Counted from the first letter of the stretch, positions 44,901 through 56,540 are shown. The stretch is DNA of 64,000 nucleotides from Saccharina japonica (GCA_008828725.1 MEHQ01002400.1:106645-170644); one strand, 5' to 3'. The notes: a model not told the origin generated them from the letters alone. Translations and numbers: made by a program.

Positions 44901-47900
44901 CCAGTCGCCTGGTCGGTGAATGTGGCGACGCGGTCGTAGCCCCCTCAATGGGGTGATGGTGCCCGTGAAGATCTCAAAACAAACGTTAGCTGGAACATGC
45001 GGCTAAAGCAAAGCAGCCACGGGTGCTCTGGGGATGCTCCAGAGCATGCTTGATGAAAACCTTCACAGCGTCTCCTATTATAAAACAAAATAAAATAATA
45101 GAATCCCTTCATACCCCTATGTTGTTATCAACAAGCTATACATTGGAGTTATACCTATGACATTATAGGTTTCGAAGGTGCGGAAGACCCCAGGTATAAG
45201 GGAAAAAGCCGGGTAAATCCGTCTTCAAGATCCGACCGTAGGCGGCAAACGGCGCAAACAAATGCCCGCGGGCGGTCTGGGGCTGGTCCTTGAACTGTGA
45301 CTGGTCTCAGATCCCTCTCGACCACACCCTGCCAGACCTGGGACTGCTCTCAGAACCCTTTCGACCAGACCCTGCAAAACTGCTTTCTCCCGCGACGATC
45401 CGTACACGAAGACGGACATACAATAGCGGTTCCTCTATAGTGCCGGTTGAGTCTCTTTATAGTGCCGGCTGCCCTGTGTAGTGTCGGTGAAATCGCTTGG
45501 CACAGATGGGATTAACCAGCGTGACAGTGTGCGGAGTAGTGCCGATTACCGCTGTAGTGCCGGTATTGTTGGGTACATGGCGCATACCGGCACTATAGAG
45601 GGACCACTACTGTACCCGAATTTTGCATATTTTTTGGGTTCTCCCGCGCCCTCGAAGCCAAGCCCTTCCCAGGCGAGAAGGAGAACACACGCGTTGGATG
45701 TTCGGGTTCCGCTGCCCCCGGGTAAGTGTGAGCGCTTGTTGTATGGTCGTGAAGTGTAACCATGGTGAGCTTCGTACTCCTTCTTCATGGCCTCCTGCTT
45801 GGGGCGCTGATCGTCGCTGTGGCTGGCCAAGGCCTCCTGCTCGCTGGAGGGGCCGCTCGTCGTGTTGTGGTCCATAGGCTTGCGCAAAAGTGCACCAAGT
45901 TGGGGCTTTAGCCGTCGCCTGCTATCTTCGGGTGCTTCTTCCACCACTGCTGTTGTGGTTGCTGTGGCTGTTGTTGTTTATTCGGATAAATCAGCGCACG
46001 TCCGACAAAGGTAGCTGCAAAGGCTGGCGCGCATCCGTAAAGTGGCAGTTGGACTGCAACGCGCGCTCGCTGTGACACAGATAGACGCTGCACGGCTAAC
46101 ATTGACAATAACTTGTGCCCAAAACCTCAGGCAGCGACGGATACCGGCATATAAGTCTGGGTGGAGAGGGTTTAACATAATATATTCCCAGGTGTATATC
46201 GCGGAGTAGAGGGTGGCCAGGGTACAGCTATCTGCTTACCAACTCGGCAAAGGTGTACCGTGCGGTCTGTTACACCAGACTGATCCCACCGTCACTCAGC
46301 AGTGTTCCTTAGTGATTTCCTGTGACAAGTCATAAGTGTCAACGTCTCGACGAAGGCTATTTATACAAATGCGTATGCTATGAGTTCGACCGATTAAGTG
46401 GTTGATGCCCAAATTCGCAAGATTTTTGTAACGTGCTACATACCTGATACCGAACAGGAGGAACTACTGACCTGCTCGTGGTTTTGCCGCGCATTGCAAT
46501 TTGCTTGCATCGAAATCACGATACGCATCAATATTTATTATATGTGGACTTCCGACTCCATTCTATAACAGACTAGAAAATTGCGCTCTGTCTGTACTTT
46601 AATTCGGTGCTTCAATACGAGCGAAGCGAGTTTGTCTATGTACGCTGCCGCCTAATGATAAAACAGGGCATGCCATATTTTGAGCCGCGGCTGGAGCCGG
46701 AGATTCTACGGAAAAAAATGAGGCCGGAGGTCCGCGCAGTATCTCCGAAAATAGTGTGGGTACTTTACCTTCTGCTGTATGCCTCCCATCAGCCACCAGC
46801 GCACAGACTTGACGACAGTCACAAACATTCACCAAAGGCGAGTTCCTAGCGAGGGCTACTCTACCTTTTGAATGGGCCCATGCTCCTTACAGCCACATAT
46901 TCTCATTAATTTCGCTCTATGTCGCTGCTGTTCATTGGCTACAGAGGATGCGTGATGCCTACAGTAGTACTCGACAGAACGTAACCGCCACGCACCGTTC
47001 AACGCGTTCTCCATGTCCGTCCGCACGTCGGGGTCCGCCTTGTGGGCACAGGTAACGAACAAGCAAATACGGGCGGAGCAAAAGGCGAGCATACAGCAGT
47101 GTACAGTCAGCGTTAGGTATGGAGTACCCGATACCCAGTAGGCAGCACTGTTTATAATTCCCAAGCGGGAAATACGTGGGCTCAAGAGCCCAACGAAATG
47201 TGTGTATGTTTGTCTGTAGAGCAGTCCAATAAATGCACGTGCGGTACGCGGGTTTGCGAATTTGCGACACCGATTTCGTTGGGTTGTAACTGCCAACATA
47301 GCTATCATACTGCTCTTTCGTACATGCAGAAATTTCGGCGGGGAGCTGCGAGTAGAATTTTCGGCAAGGTGTTCTAAGGCCTAGTCTATCAGTGTACGTG
47401 TCTTTTTGACAAGTATCAACGACTTTAATTGTCCGCACCCCTTGAAGGCTGCGAAATACTGGAAGGTGATCTAATACGTACGTCGTATTACCGGTACTTG
47501 GAAGACGAACGCATCGGGTAGATCACCGACCCCCACGTCATGCTCTATAGATCATTCAGGGCAGATAGATTTAATTCCTCGATCTGTGTGATCTAGGTCT
47601 GTCGTCGGGGGGGAGCTGTGAAATCTGCACTATGTTGCACACGTTTCCTGGGTTGGATCTGTAATAGATAGATCGTGATCTGTCCGGCGTGTGTTTAAAA
47701 TGCTCGCTGTGAATAATTCAGTACGTATGGCATATTTGTGACCGTTACGAGTTACGAACCGGAAAGCGACAAGCACAAGACCCTCGTGACTCACGTTCTC
47801 GTTCAGCGTGATGGATGCAGAAGTGTGCTTCAGGAACACGTTCGCCATGCCGACCTTGAACTCTCGCAGCTCGGGCATTTGGCGCTCGATCTCCCGTGTT

Positions 47901-47971
47901 ATTACGTGGCATCCTCTCGAGGGGCTCGTGACGGTGATCGTTTTCTGAGCCCAGCTGGGCTTGCCTGTCAT
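38910..47971 (-). CDS. UPF0047/YjbQ-family protein (secondary thiamine-phosphate synthase type)
   Basis: Four minus-strand exons join in phase: 47971-47795, 47038-46996, 40070-39991 and 39077-38910, giving 155 residues, close to the family's usual 130-150. Family signatures appear in order: SRGCHVIT near residue 20, LKHTSASITLNEN (47-59), ADPDVRTDMENALN (60-73), FTHTLEGPDDMTGHVK (85-100), then STLVGASIDIP and LALGTWQGVYLCEHRD, ending in ITVTVQG. Donors are GTGAGT, GTGCGT and GTAACG; acceptors end AAG, CAG and AAG. The family forms small trimers. E. coli YjbQ has weak thiamine-phosphate synthase activity, but the true role is unsettled. The start is the ATG at 47971; a noncoding upstream exon is possible, since CAG precedes it. 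Intron 2 is 6925 bp and carries SINEs, MITEs and an LTR-element fossil. All signature residues are intact. Confidence 0.93.
39300..39837. other. UPF0047 intron 3, no other gene
   Basis: Both strands have short open frames with no recognised product. Confidence 0.4.
40485..40670 (+). mobile_element. SINE, 3' part, in UPF0047 intron 2
   Basis: CGAGTCCACGAGGGAAGAAA, TCTCGCGATAAAAACACG, GTGACCCCGGATCTGAGTTA and GAAAGGGCGAAGA are the SINE body read on the plus strand; this is the only plus-strand copy seen. Confidence 0.7.
41313..42905 (+). mobile_element. Fossil gag-like fragment of an LTR retrotransposon with an alternating inverted triplication
   Basis: A Gag-type protein segment (Ala/Glu/Arg-rich coiled region, then EGGYFRWAKQLMSW) begins at 41313. 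No protease, reverse transcriptase, integrase or paired LTR is visible around it, so it is a partial, broken copy; Copia-like is my best guess. From about 41735 one segment of about 350-400 bp occurs three times: forward (41735-42140), inverted (42148-42552) and forward again (42560-42905). It lies in UPF0047 intron 2. The copies remain very similar, so the rearrangement is not ancient. Confidence 0.5.
43060..43300 (+). repeat. Dispersed repeat family D
   Basis: AACACAGACAGGTTGCGCAA, ACAAACCCCACAAAGTGTCG, TTTCTCAATTCGTTGCGCC and GTCAATGTCTCCACAAGGAT match 34790-35410. Confidence 0.65.
43301..43920. other. Long minus-strand open frame, unassigned
   Basis: A 202-codon minus frame spans this part of UPF0047 intron 2 with no domain I recognise. 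Plus frames are also open at the left. Possibly transposon-derived. Confidence 0.25.
43925..44115 (-). mobile_element. SINE, 3' part
   Basis: CATCCCATTTATTATATTTC, then CGCCCTTTTTTTCTGATCTC, GGTACGCGCCTTG, CCATCGCGAGAAGG and CTTCTTCCCTCGTCGAC are the reverse complement of the SINE body and tail. Confidence 0.75.
44120..44370 (-). mobile_element. Fossil Copia pol fragment
   Basis: Minus-strand translation resembles the stretch after the Copia integrase core, with an IYNLSKR...SRDGVF pattern. It is a short broken remnant; no flanking LTRs are seen. It may belong with the gag-like piece at 41313, but the two are in opposite orientation. Confidence 0.45.
44371..45425. other. UPF0047 intron 2, no other gene
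   Basis: 44690-44880 contains two diverged copies of CGAGCGTCCGCACAAAATCG, GGGGG and TTGATGGGAAAGCG. 45270-45390 has a duplicated CTGGTCTCAGATCCCTCTCG / CTGCTCTCAGAACCCTTTCG box. No exon is supported. Confidence 0.35.
45428..45606 (-). mobile_element. MITE family C copy
   Basis: GGTTCCTCTATAGTGCCGGT at the left and ACCGGCACTATAGAGGGACC at the right. The core GAAATCGCTTGGCACAGATG is the reverse of that in 59849-60012. Confidence 0.8.
45610..46990. other. UPF0047 intron 2, no other gene supported
   Basis: Several short open frames on both strands (45481-45947, 46599-46849) without recognisable domains. Confidence 0.35.
47510..47700 (-). repeat. GATCT-rich dispersed repeat
   Basis: Contains GGTAGATCACCGACCCCCAC and ATGCTCTATAGATCATTCAG. 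Related boxes lie at 16690-16750, 18050-18115 and 54735-54770. It lies in UPF0047 intron 1. Confidence 0.4.
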
Positions 47972-49621
47972 GATCTGCACGCCGAGATAATATGCTGTTG
48001 CTGTTTACATGGTGAGCTCACGAGCGGCGCGATGAAATGCCTACGTACGCGTACAAAGTACCAGTTCTCCTATGTATAATAGTCTTATGTATAATAGTCT
48101 GGAGATCCCGGAGCGACCGGTACGTGCTACCAGTATCAACTTATGAACAGAACTTCGAGGGACTTCGTAACAACAACGCCAATACATCGTCTACTCTACT
48201 GACTGTAGCTCTACAGCCTACAGCAGTCCAGCTGCACAGGCGACAGCACCTGGTACGGAGAGACGGAAGTACCGCGCCGAAACGCAGCAGCAGCACCAGC
48301 GAACGTACGCAGTACAGCAGCAGCGATATCAACAACACAAAATACCCACATAAGAGCAGTACTCCTACGTCGTACTCGTCGTAGTCTCGACACAAGAGTG
48401 AGAGTGTCAAGACACGTAATAAGCACAAACACACGAAACAGCAGTTGAAGATGCAGGTGGACAATGTACAAGTTAAGTCTATGCGGCTCAGGCAAAGCTT
48501 TTTCTAGCGAGCACCTCTGGTTAGTGACGCCGTGGTGGAGGGCAAACCCTCCCATCGCTTCGCCTTGTATGGTTATTGCTCCCAACCTCGACACTGGTCT
48601 GCTGTGCGTACGCTGTACTTGGCAGTTTACCCAAGCCAGGTACGAGTTCGTTTATACATACGCGTAGACTACGCAAATAACTTCAAATGCAGTATTCGAG
48701 TAGTACGAGCAACCAGCCCGGACTGTCAGAAAGAGAAAAGCTCACCCCACTAGATGCCCCGCCGCGGGATGCACTACCTTTACGGCTCATGGCGTGGAAT
48801 CAAAGCACTCGGCTTGAATGCGTACCCACAAAGCTCGTCCACTCTCGTTGCCGTTTAACACGACGCGGTGCCCGGTATGCTAGAGGCGCAGCAGGAGCAG
48901 TTGTTCGAGCAAAGCACCCACACAGCTTCCAGCGAGTCCAAATATTGGAGGTCCGCATGGTGCAGAAGGCGTTCTGACATAGGGAAAATAGTGTGACAGC
49001 CCCTTCTCGCGGGATCCAAGATACGACCTGACCCGCAGCAGCAGTAGTATCACTCAAAACAGCCGAGGAACGCACACCAACGCCTAGCCTTGCACGTGGT
49101 CTGGGTGCGGGTTCGTCTTCTCCCGCAGCCGCCAGGAAACTCCAAACCTAAGCAACACACGCGAAGAAGGGGGGCGATAAGCCCGCCGGGCTACTCGGCT
49201 CGGCCCCGGGGAGGATAACTTGCATACCCCGGATCGTCACGAAGAAGTTGTACGAACTCCTTGCACGGGGCTCGCGGCTTTTGCCATATGTTGCCAAGTG
49301 CCAAGCGTACACACACGCTGCTGTTTCCGCTCCCCACCTTAACAGCGTAGGCGCACGGCACCTTATATTAATCGAGGCCAAGGGTGACGCTGCTGTTCTC
49401 GCTCATGTCGTCGCAGGCACGGTACGGCGGTTGAGGAGTCGACAGCAGCAGCAACAGCAATACAACAACGAAACAGCATCATCAGGAGCAGCAAGCCTCG
49501 AGCCACCCAGCAGCAGTACGATCATAGCAACAGTAGCAGCAGCAGCAGCAGTCGGCACCGTCTCACGCCACGCAGCAGTAGTAGTAGCAGAAGCAGAAGA
49601 AGCAGCATCGGCAGTCGTAGA

Positions 49622-49652
<31 letters not shown>

Positions 49653-50296
49653 AAGAGCAATACTACTGCTGTAGCACCTTGAGCACAACAAGCAGCAGGA
49701 GCCAACACTGCAAACAGCCAAGCCGCGATGCAACAGGAACAACAACCAGAATTGCCCGACTTTGCGCAGCAGCAGCCAGGATCGGCCAGCAATGACCACG
49801 CCACCAGTAACACCCCAAAGGATCTATAGATTTATGTCAAGTGTCAAGCCGTCCTTCTAAGGGGGAAGCGGGCGGGGTCCGTTTGCTTGGCAAAGAGCAG
49901 CATTCGAGGGGGCGGCAAGTGCGGAAGATCCGGACACGGAGAACCAACGGCGGCAACGCGCACAGCAGTAGTAGCACCGCCGCGACTGAAGGTACGGGGA
50001 AGTTCGTACACCAGCACATAGTTCACGTATACGAGTACATACGTACAAACAAGTATAATTCAGCAGTGGTAATGGAACACCCAACCCGGTGTTACACAGC
50101 AGAGGGTGGGGGGGGTTAGGCAACGGTAGGTATGTGCGAGTAGCGGCGCCCTTTCGTTCGTATACAGCTACGTAGTAGTTTCCCGATTGCCGTTGGCATA
50201 TACAGCGCAGGACACCGACAACTACACTAACTACGAGTACTCGTACGTATATATAGTAATAGGAAAACGAGCAATAGGAAAGGCAGACTGAAGGTA
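47972..50296. other. GC-rich, partly coding-like region with CAG repeats; no gene assigned
   Basis: 48790-49000 is open on both strands with plausible composition. 49440-49660 is CAG/CAR-repeat rich, giving Gln, Ala or Cys runs by frame. 49840-50020 is open on both strands. None could be tied to a family or to consistent splice sites. Upstream of the UPF0047 start (47972-48130) no promoter motif stands out. Confidence 0.3.
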
Positions 50297-50305
50297 AATA
50301 ATAAA

Positions 50306-51231
50306 GGGCAATGGTCATTTGGGGGTATACCCCCTGGTTTTACGGCCATTTGGGGGTAGGGTCAACTTGCGCCCACGGAAAGGGCTCCCGCGGGCCCAAA
50401 CAGGCCTCAAACGCCATTCCGAAGGCCTGGCGAGATGCCCGAAGCCCGCGCCAAGCACGCACATGTTTGTTTTTTTTTTCAGGCACGTCTTTGGGCCTTA
50501 CAGGGCGGCGGCGCACGAGGGAGCAGACTAAGCCCCCCGTTTGACCACATCTCGGGGGGGGATAACCCCTTGTACCTACTAAATTTATCTACTCCCCCCG
50601 ATTGACCACTTTTTTCACCCCGTTCGACCGAAACCATACCCCCGTTTGACCATCTGCGACAGCCTCAAAAGCGACTACAGCAGTATGTATCCATGTCACC
50701 GCCGAACAGACCGAATAGACCACGGGGCGGAACATCCAGAACTCGCGAATAGTCTGGATCGTTTGCCCCCCAAAATATCGGCGGAACAACATAAAAATCA
50801 AATCTTCATACGCGACATGAAGATATCGGCTCTTCTCAGAAAATGTAGGCCCTTGTGATGGCAAAAGGAAGTGGTGTGAGAAGCAGGACACATACGGGTA
50901 CGAGATGCTCGGTTGATCTCAGGGGGTCGTGGGTTGCTGGGTGTTTCGTGCTGGGTGCGTGGTGCTTCGTTGCTTGGTGCTGTGCGTCATGGATGCTCGG
51001 TGCTTGGTTTTGTCGGACGGGAGGGGTCTTTGGGACACGAACAACATCAGGCGCAACGTTCGTTCGTTAGTGTTATTGAGAGGTGCTCTCCTCCCGTCCC
51101 CCATCGTATCCATCCCCCGAGACCGCTTGCGACGGAGCACACGATATGTTAACCTATGTTATACTACTCGTACTATACTACTTCTACTACTGCTACGGCT
51201 ACTACTGCTACTACTACTACTACTACTACTA

Positions 51232-51312
<81 letters not shown>

Positions 51313-52559
51313 TTAATACTACTTCTACTACTGATCGAGATTGACGAGTACCGGAGCCGCTTGCCGCCTTGGGTTCCTCTGTTTTCTGTAGCCTCTATTT
51401 TGCGGTATCTGTTAGTTTCGCCCCTCTTCCCCTTTCCCTTTCGTTCGTGTTGACCCCTCATCCTGTTTGTCCTTCCCACGGGTTGGGGGTCGAGGGAATT
51501 CCTTGCTTTTTTCGCGTCGCAACGAACCTGGTTACAAACGTACCGGTGCGTGGTACGTTTCAGCAGTGATTTGTTTGAACTACGGTAATTACGGGTAACA
51601 TAGGCAACTTATAACATTACGGGTAACCACGAAGAAACGGCAGCTACGATTACTCGTAACAAACTCCGTAGCAGTAGTAGAAGTAGTATAGTACGAGTAG
51701 TATAACATAGGTTAACATATCGTGTGCTCCGTCGCAAGCGGTCTCGGGGGATGGATACGATGGGGGACGGGAGGAGAGCACCTCTCAATAACACTAACGA
51801 ACGAACGTTGCGCCTGATGTTGTTCGTGTCCCAAAGACCCCTCCCGTCCGACAAAACCAAGCACCGAGCATCCATGACGCACAGCACCCAGCAACGAAAC
51901 ACCACGCACCCAGCACGAAACACCCAGCAACCCACGACCCCCTGAGATCAACCGAGCATCTCGTACCCGTATGTGTCCTGCTTCTCACACCACTTCCTTT
52001 TGCCATCACAAAGGCCTACATTTTCTGAGAAGAGCCGATATCTTCATGTCGCGTATGAAGATTTGATTTTTATGTTGTTCCGCCGATACTTTGGGGGGCA
52101 AACGATCCAGACTATTCGCGAGTTCTGGATGTTCCGCCCCGTGGTCTATTCGGTCTGTTCGGCGGTGACATGGATACGTACTGCTGTAGTCGCTTTTGAG
52201 GCTGTCGCAGATGGTCAAACGGGGGTATGGTTTCGGTCGAACGGGGTGAAAAAAGTGGTCAATCGGGGGGAGTAGATAAATTTAGTAGGTACGAGGGGTT
52301 ATCCCCCCCCGAGATGTGGTCAAACGGGGGGCTTAGTCTGCTCCCTCGTGCGCCGCCGCCCTGTAAGGCCCAAAGACGTGCCTGAAAAAAAAAAAAAAAC
52401 ATGTGCGTGCTTGGCGCGGGCTTCGGGCATCTCGCCAGGCCTTCGGAATGGCGTTTGAGGCCTGTTTGGGCCCGCGGGAGCCCTTTCCGCGGGCGCAAGT
52501 TGACCCTACCCCCAAATGGCCGTAAAACCAGGGGGTATACCCCCAAATGACCATTGCCC
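50306..52559. mobile_element. Foldback (long-TIR) Mutator-like element with 9-bp target duplication
   Basis: The left arm (50306-51198) and right arm (51666-52559) are reverse complements, about 893 bp each and about 99% identical by eye. The element begins GGGCAATGGTCATTTGGGGG and ends with its complement. A perfect 9-bp direct repeat, AATAATAAA, lies immediately outside (50297-50305 and 52560-52568). Near the ends are short repeats (CATTTGGGGGTA twice; CCCCCCGTTTGACCAC-like three times), typical of transposase-binding subterminal regions. The 467-bp centre holds a (CTA)n microsatellite and no transposase, so it is non-autonomous. Long 9-bp-duplicating terminal repeats point to the Mutator superfamily. 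The mirrored frames in both arms (about 100 codons) are a consequence of the arms. Confidence 0.92.
51205..51320 (+). repeat. (CTA)n microsatellite in the foldback loop
   Basis: Nearly pure CTA/ACT units. Confidence 0.95.
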
Positions 52560-52809
52560 AATAATAAATTCGGGAGCCATTATCCTGAACTTGAAAGTGT
52601 GGAACGCACCCATTCTCATGTGAAAAAAAAAAACTGGACCACGTCCAGCTTTCCTGTTTCTTATTTGGTGTCCTATGCTACTGCTGTATTGCGAGTACAG
52701 CAGTCCCCGAGCTCCCCTTTCAGGTGCACTCACGCGTAAAATGGGATGTCATTCTTGCAAGAAGAAGCGTCTTGCACGTATACGTAGCCTCAATATCTCA
52801 TTACAGTAG

Positions 52810-52982
52810 CAGTACAGGTCACCTAATAAGAAATAGGAAATCTGGTCCAGGCTGGATTTCTTATTTGAGAGGGTGTGCTTTCTACACTGATTTCAATATA
52901 ACGACTCCATACTTTCTTATTTCCCTCGAAATCTCAGCCTGGCTTTCTTATCAGCTTATTTCTTATTTGGTGGCCTGTACTG
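52810..52982. mobile_element. MITE family G, well-kept copy
   Basis: Inverted ends of about 28 bp: CAGTACAGGYCACCWAATAA onwards. 173 bp, non-coding; no matching target duplication found. A partial end also lies near 52650-52680 (TTTCTTATTTGGTGTCC). Confidence 0.8.
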
Positions 52983-53402
52983 TATACTCGTATACGTGAG
53001 AGGTGTTGGGTAGATTATTACTGCTGTAGTAGTTGTCTGGTCATTTATTTGTTTAGAATGCTGTGCTGCACGTACGAATGTCGGGAATAGGGGACGATCA
53101 AGTCGTCTAGCTTGAGTTCCCCCATCAGCTCACCGCTATATTCGAACCTGCGCTATCTCGGAGAGGAGAGACAGCATACTATTGTTGTACAGGCAGTACG
53201 CCGTGTATGCATGCGAGTACCAAGTACTGGTATATATTCAAGAAGGAGCTGTACGGGCATGCCTGCGTGCCGTACGAGCGGCCTATATTCGGCCAATTCT
53301 TATGCAGTCGGATCGGTGGATCGAAAATGGCGATTTCCGATCCGAGACCAAATTGGGCTTTCTTATGCGGCTGAATAAGAGCCATTTCGATCCCAATGTT
53401 TT

Positions 53403-53488
53403 CGATCGAGCAATCCGATACGCGCATCCCGTCGAGCCACTCGACTTCTTCGACCGATGCGCGGATCGCATAGCTCGATCGAAAGAGT
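53403..53488. repeat. Imperfect hairpin, CGATCGAGC..GCTCGATCG
   Basis: CGATCGAGCAATCCGATACG and CGCATC pair with GATGCGCGGATCGC and ATAGCTCGATCG. The segment 53290-53540 is open on both strands, probably because of this symmetry. Confidence 0.65.
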
Positions 53489-53554
53489 TTTCGAAGCCCA
53501 CCGCATTTCTCACCACGCCGCATAACACACATCATGATAAGGTTTCACAGATGC

Positions 53555-54415
53555 TCCGAGTATACTCGGAGTATCGAGTATGTTTCGTACTCCGAGTACT
53601 GAGAGTAGTGGAGTACTGGCGGCCTAAATACTCGGAGTACTTGGAGTATGAGCAGTACTAATTATACTTCCAGGTAATGGGAGCATCTGTGAATTTTGAA
53701 ATGCTATACACGCCAATCACATGCTCCCAGAACCTGGGAGGAACGACGGCCGAGAGTACTGGCGGCCTAAATACTCGGAGTACTTGGAGTATGAGCAGTA
53801 CTGAAGGCCCAAATACTCCGAGTATTGGGAGTATGAGCAGTACGTACCCTCGAGTACAAGCAGTACCCGGAGTACAAACATCTAAATTGCTTGGAGTACT
53901 CCGAGTATCGAGAGTATTGAACTCCGAAATACTGCGAGTACACAAAGTGCGTGAAGCATTTTTTCTCGAAACTACTCTAATTATACTTCCAGGTAATGGG
54001 AGCATCTGTGAATTTTGAAAAACGCAAGTCACATGCTCCCAGAACCTGGAAGGAATGACGGCCGAGTCTTCAAAATGATGCAAAGATGCTCCTGATATAC
54101 TTCACACTCCCGAGTATACTCCGAGTATCGAGTACATTTCGTACTCCGAGGACTGAGAGTATTAGAGTACTGGCGGCCAGAATACTCGGAGTACTTGGAG
54201 CATGAGCAGTACTGAAGCCCTAAATACTGCGAGTACCAGGAGTACCCGCAGTATCGGACCCCGACATACTCCCAGTGTGGTAATATCTGCAGTACAGAAT
54301 CTCGAAATATTCCGAGTACGAGCAGTATTCTGAAGTACATGGAGCCCAAATACTGCGAGTACACGAAGCACCTGAAGTATTTTATCTCCAATACTCCTTA
54401 CTTTGCTCCAAGGTA
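53555..54415. repeat. CTCGGAGTAC minisatellite with larger duplications
   Basis: Degenerate GAGTACTCGGAGTACTGG units fill the region, and GTACTCCGAGTAC is self-complementary. Longer blocks are duplicated: TTATACTTCCAGGTAATGGG at 53662 and 53979, ACATGCTCCCAGAACCTGG at 53719 and 54031. Confidence 0.85.
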
Positions 54416-55170
54416 CTCGGAGCATATGTGTAAGGTTTGTAGTAAATACCACACAGCAGCCTACAACAACTCTCATGGTGGCTTGACTGCTACTGCTACT
54501 GCTGCTTAGTACATTGCTCTTATTAAAAAAATCGCGTTTTGTCTTCGAAACGTACCTGTGGCACAGCAGTTGCTGCCTCTTCCTTTGTTCTGTGTGTGTT
54601 TCCTCGCACATTTATTTGATAACATGCATGTATATTATTCCACACCTCGGAGAGACCATGATCTACCTTCAGGTCATCTAGTCCCTCACCTGCCGTCGTG
54701 AGAGGTTGTGCAGGGCCTGCATACATACGCATTACAGATCCAACACAGGAAACATGTATAACATGTTGCTAAAAGGTCATACAGACTTTACTAGCCCCAC
54801 CCGGTAATAGGTCTCTTATCAGTTAAAAATAACGTTAGCGATAAGCCGTTCGCCGTTCTGCTCACTGGTTCATCTTGACGTCGAATACGATGCCACCATT
54901 AGCTCCGGTTCATCTATCGCCGTCGAATACGGTGCCACCATTAGCTCCGTTCATCTCCTACCTTCGTAGAGTCGCGCCCCTTAAAGCTTTGCGAATAGCC
55001 TTTTTTACCATCATCACTAATCACATATTATATAACTATTAATGTATCGAAATTTCGCTATCAATTACCCACGTATCACCGCTTCATACGTCCACGTATC
55101 TATACTCTAATGCAGTCACCTTTGCGCAAGTCTCCGTCGTGCATCGTAGCGTTCGTTGTTGAACATGTGA
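54416..55170. other. No gene seen; 45-bp tandem pair
   Basis: 54868-54955 repeats GTTCATCT..GTCGAATACG and TGCCACCATTAGCTCC twice. The rest is AT-rich without exons. Confidence 0.4.
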
Positions 55171-55174
55171 GCCG

Positions 55175-55385
55175 TATCATCCCATTTATTATCTTTGTAC
55201 TTCTGTCCCTCTCCCTCCATAATCATAGTGGTAACTCAGATCCGGGGTCACAAAGTAGGCTCCTCTCCCTCCCTCCCCACTACGGTTCGCGCCTTGATTT
55301 TTATCGCGCAGAGGGTTCAGCAATCCCAACGCTCGTCGGTCTTCATCGAATGTTGCTAACTCACGCTCTTCTCGCGCTTTCTGCT
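55175..55385 (-). mobile_element. SINE, 3' part
   Basis: CATCCCATTTATTATCTTTG, CAGATCCGGGGTCACAAAGT, CCCCACTACGGTTCGCGCCT and TTTTTATCGCGCAGAGGGTT are the SINE body in minus orientation. Confidence 0.75.
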
Positions 55386-56540
55386 ACTACGTATATAGTC
55401 AACATTTTTTTTTGCGAGAAAAAGTCTTTGACACTGTTGTTATTGAATACATATTATACGTGGTACCTCGTTCTTCATCACTGATGGCTGTACTGCTACT
55501 ATTATTGTGGCTGTATGCTATTATTAGTATATTATCAATATTTAATAGCAGCTGAATCTTATTTATTCATTGGTGTAGAAGTGTAGACTACGTACAATGT
55601 CCCATCATTTACGTAGTATATACATACCTCGAAGTATATATGCCAATTGCACTATTATTAAATTGCGATCAGCATTGTTGTTGTATTTCGACGTAAAGTG
55701 GGTGCTTGGTTTGTTGGTTGTTCTCATCAGTTATTTAGCCCTCAGACAGTGTATGTCAGATACTGCGCCAGGTAGCAGGCCAAGGGTGCGCTACTACTGT
55801 AAATACTACCAGGTACGGTATTATTGCGCCGCTGTGTATTATTTACTTCAAGCAGTAGTACGTACTTCATATTAGGTATTTTTTAGTACGAGATAGTTAT
55901 TGTTGAGTCGTTGTGGACTCCGGGCAGTGTTGGCTTCGTGGGCAGTATTGTGTTCAATCTGCGTTGAGTATCGCGGGCTTTGTTTTATTCTTTGTTTTTT
56001 CTTCAAAACAGAGTGCCTGACGTGCGTTGACTTCGTAGGGCGTGTATTCTTAGAGGCATGTTGTTCTTTCAAGGGGTTTTATAGCGGAGGAGGTATATAC
56101 TGGTGTGCGAAGTTTTATGGCGATATGTTGCGGAGAGGGGCCATGAGTTCAAGTTTGTTCGCGGTTTTTGTGTTTTTCAACCGCACCGAGAAACTATCGT
56201 CTCAATGCCAAGCGTCCACATGCTCTTTTCTCGTTTGGCGTCATCAGATTCCAGCCATTGTTGTCGCTACTTATAAATCATCGCTGTCAAGGTCTTGGGT
56301 TCGATTCGTTGATCGGGCGGCGTCAGCCGCAAACCCCTTGTACCATATTAGTATTATTGATGGAGCTCAGCAAATCGTCAGTTCTCGACGCTCGGGCCAT
56401 TTGCATATCTCAGGAAAACCGAGTTCTCGACGCTCGTGCCTGCGCTCTTACCCCCCGCCCGTGATGAATTTAGATTTTTTTTCCGCCGCCGTGATGAATT
56501 ATTGAAATTTTGCATCCAAGTTCTTCTAGTGTTTATCCAC
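55386..56540. other. Open frame 55900-56505, unassigned
   Basis: A 201-codon plus frame has Cys/Phe/Ser-rich, irregular composition. The box GGGTTCGATTCGTTGATCGG near 56298 is box B-like but without a paired box A, so it is not a tRNA. No gene assigned. Confidence 0.25.

Noticed and set aside
49248-49682. Ala/Gln-rich protein gene
   Set aside because: Mostly CAG-repeat translation; no supporting splice or family evidence.
50589-52275. Mirrored 100-codon frames as possible conserved genes
   Set aside because: They are the same sequence in the two arms of the foldback element; identity reflects arm similarity, not selection.
56215-56330. tRNA gene suggested by GGTTCGATTC
   Set aside because: No box A at proper distance and no cloverleaf pairing seen.
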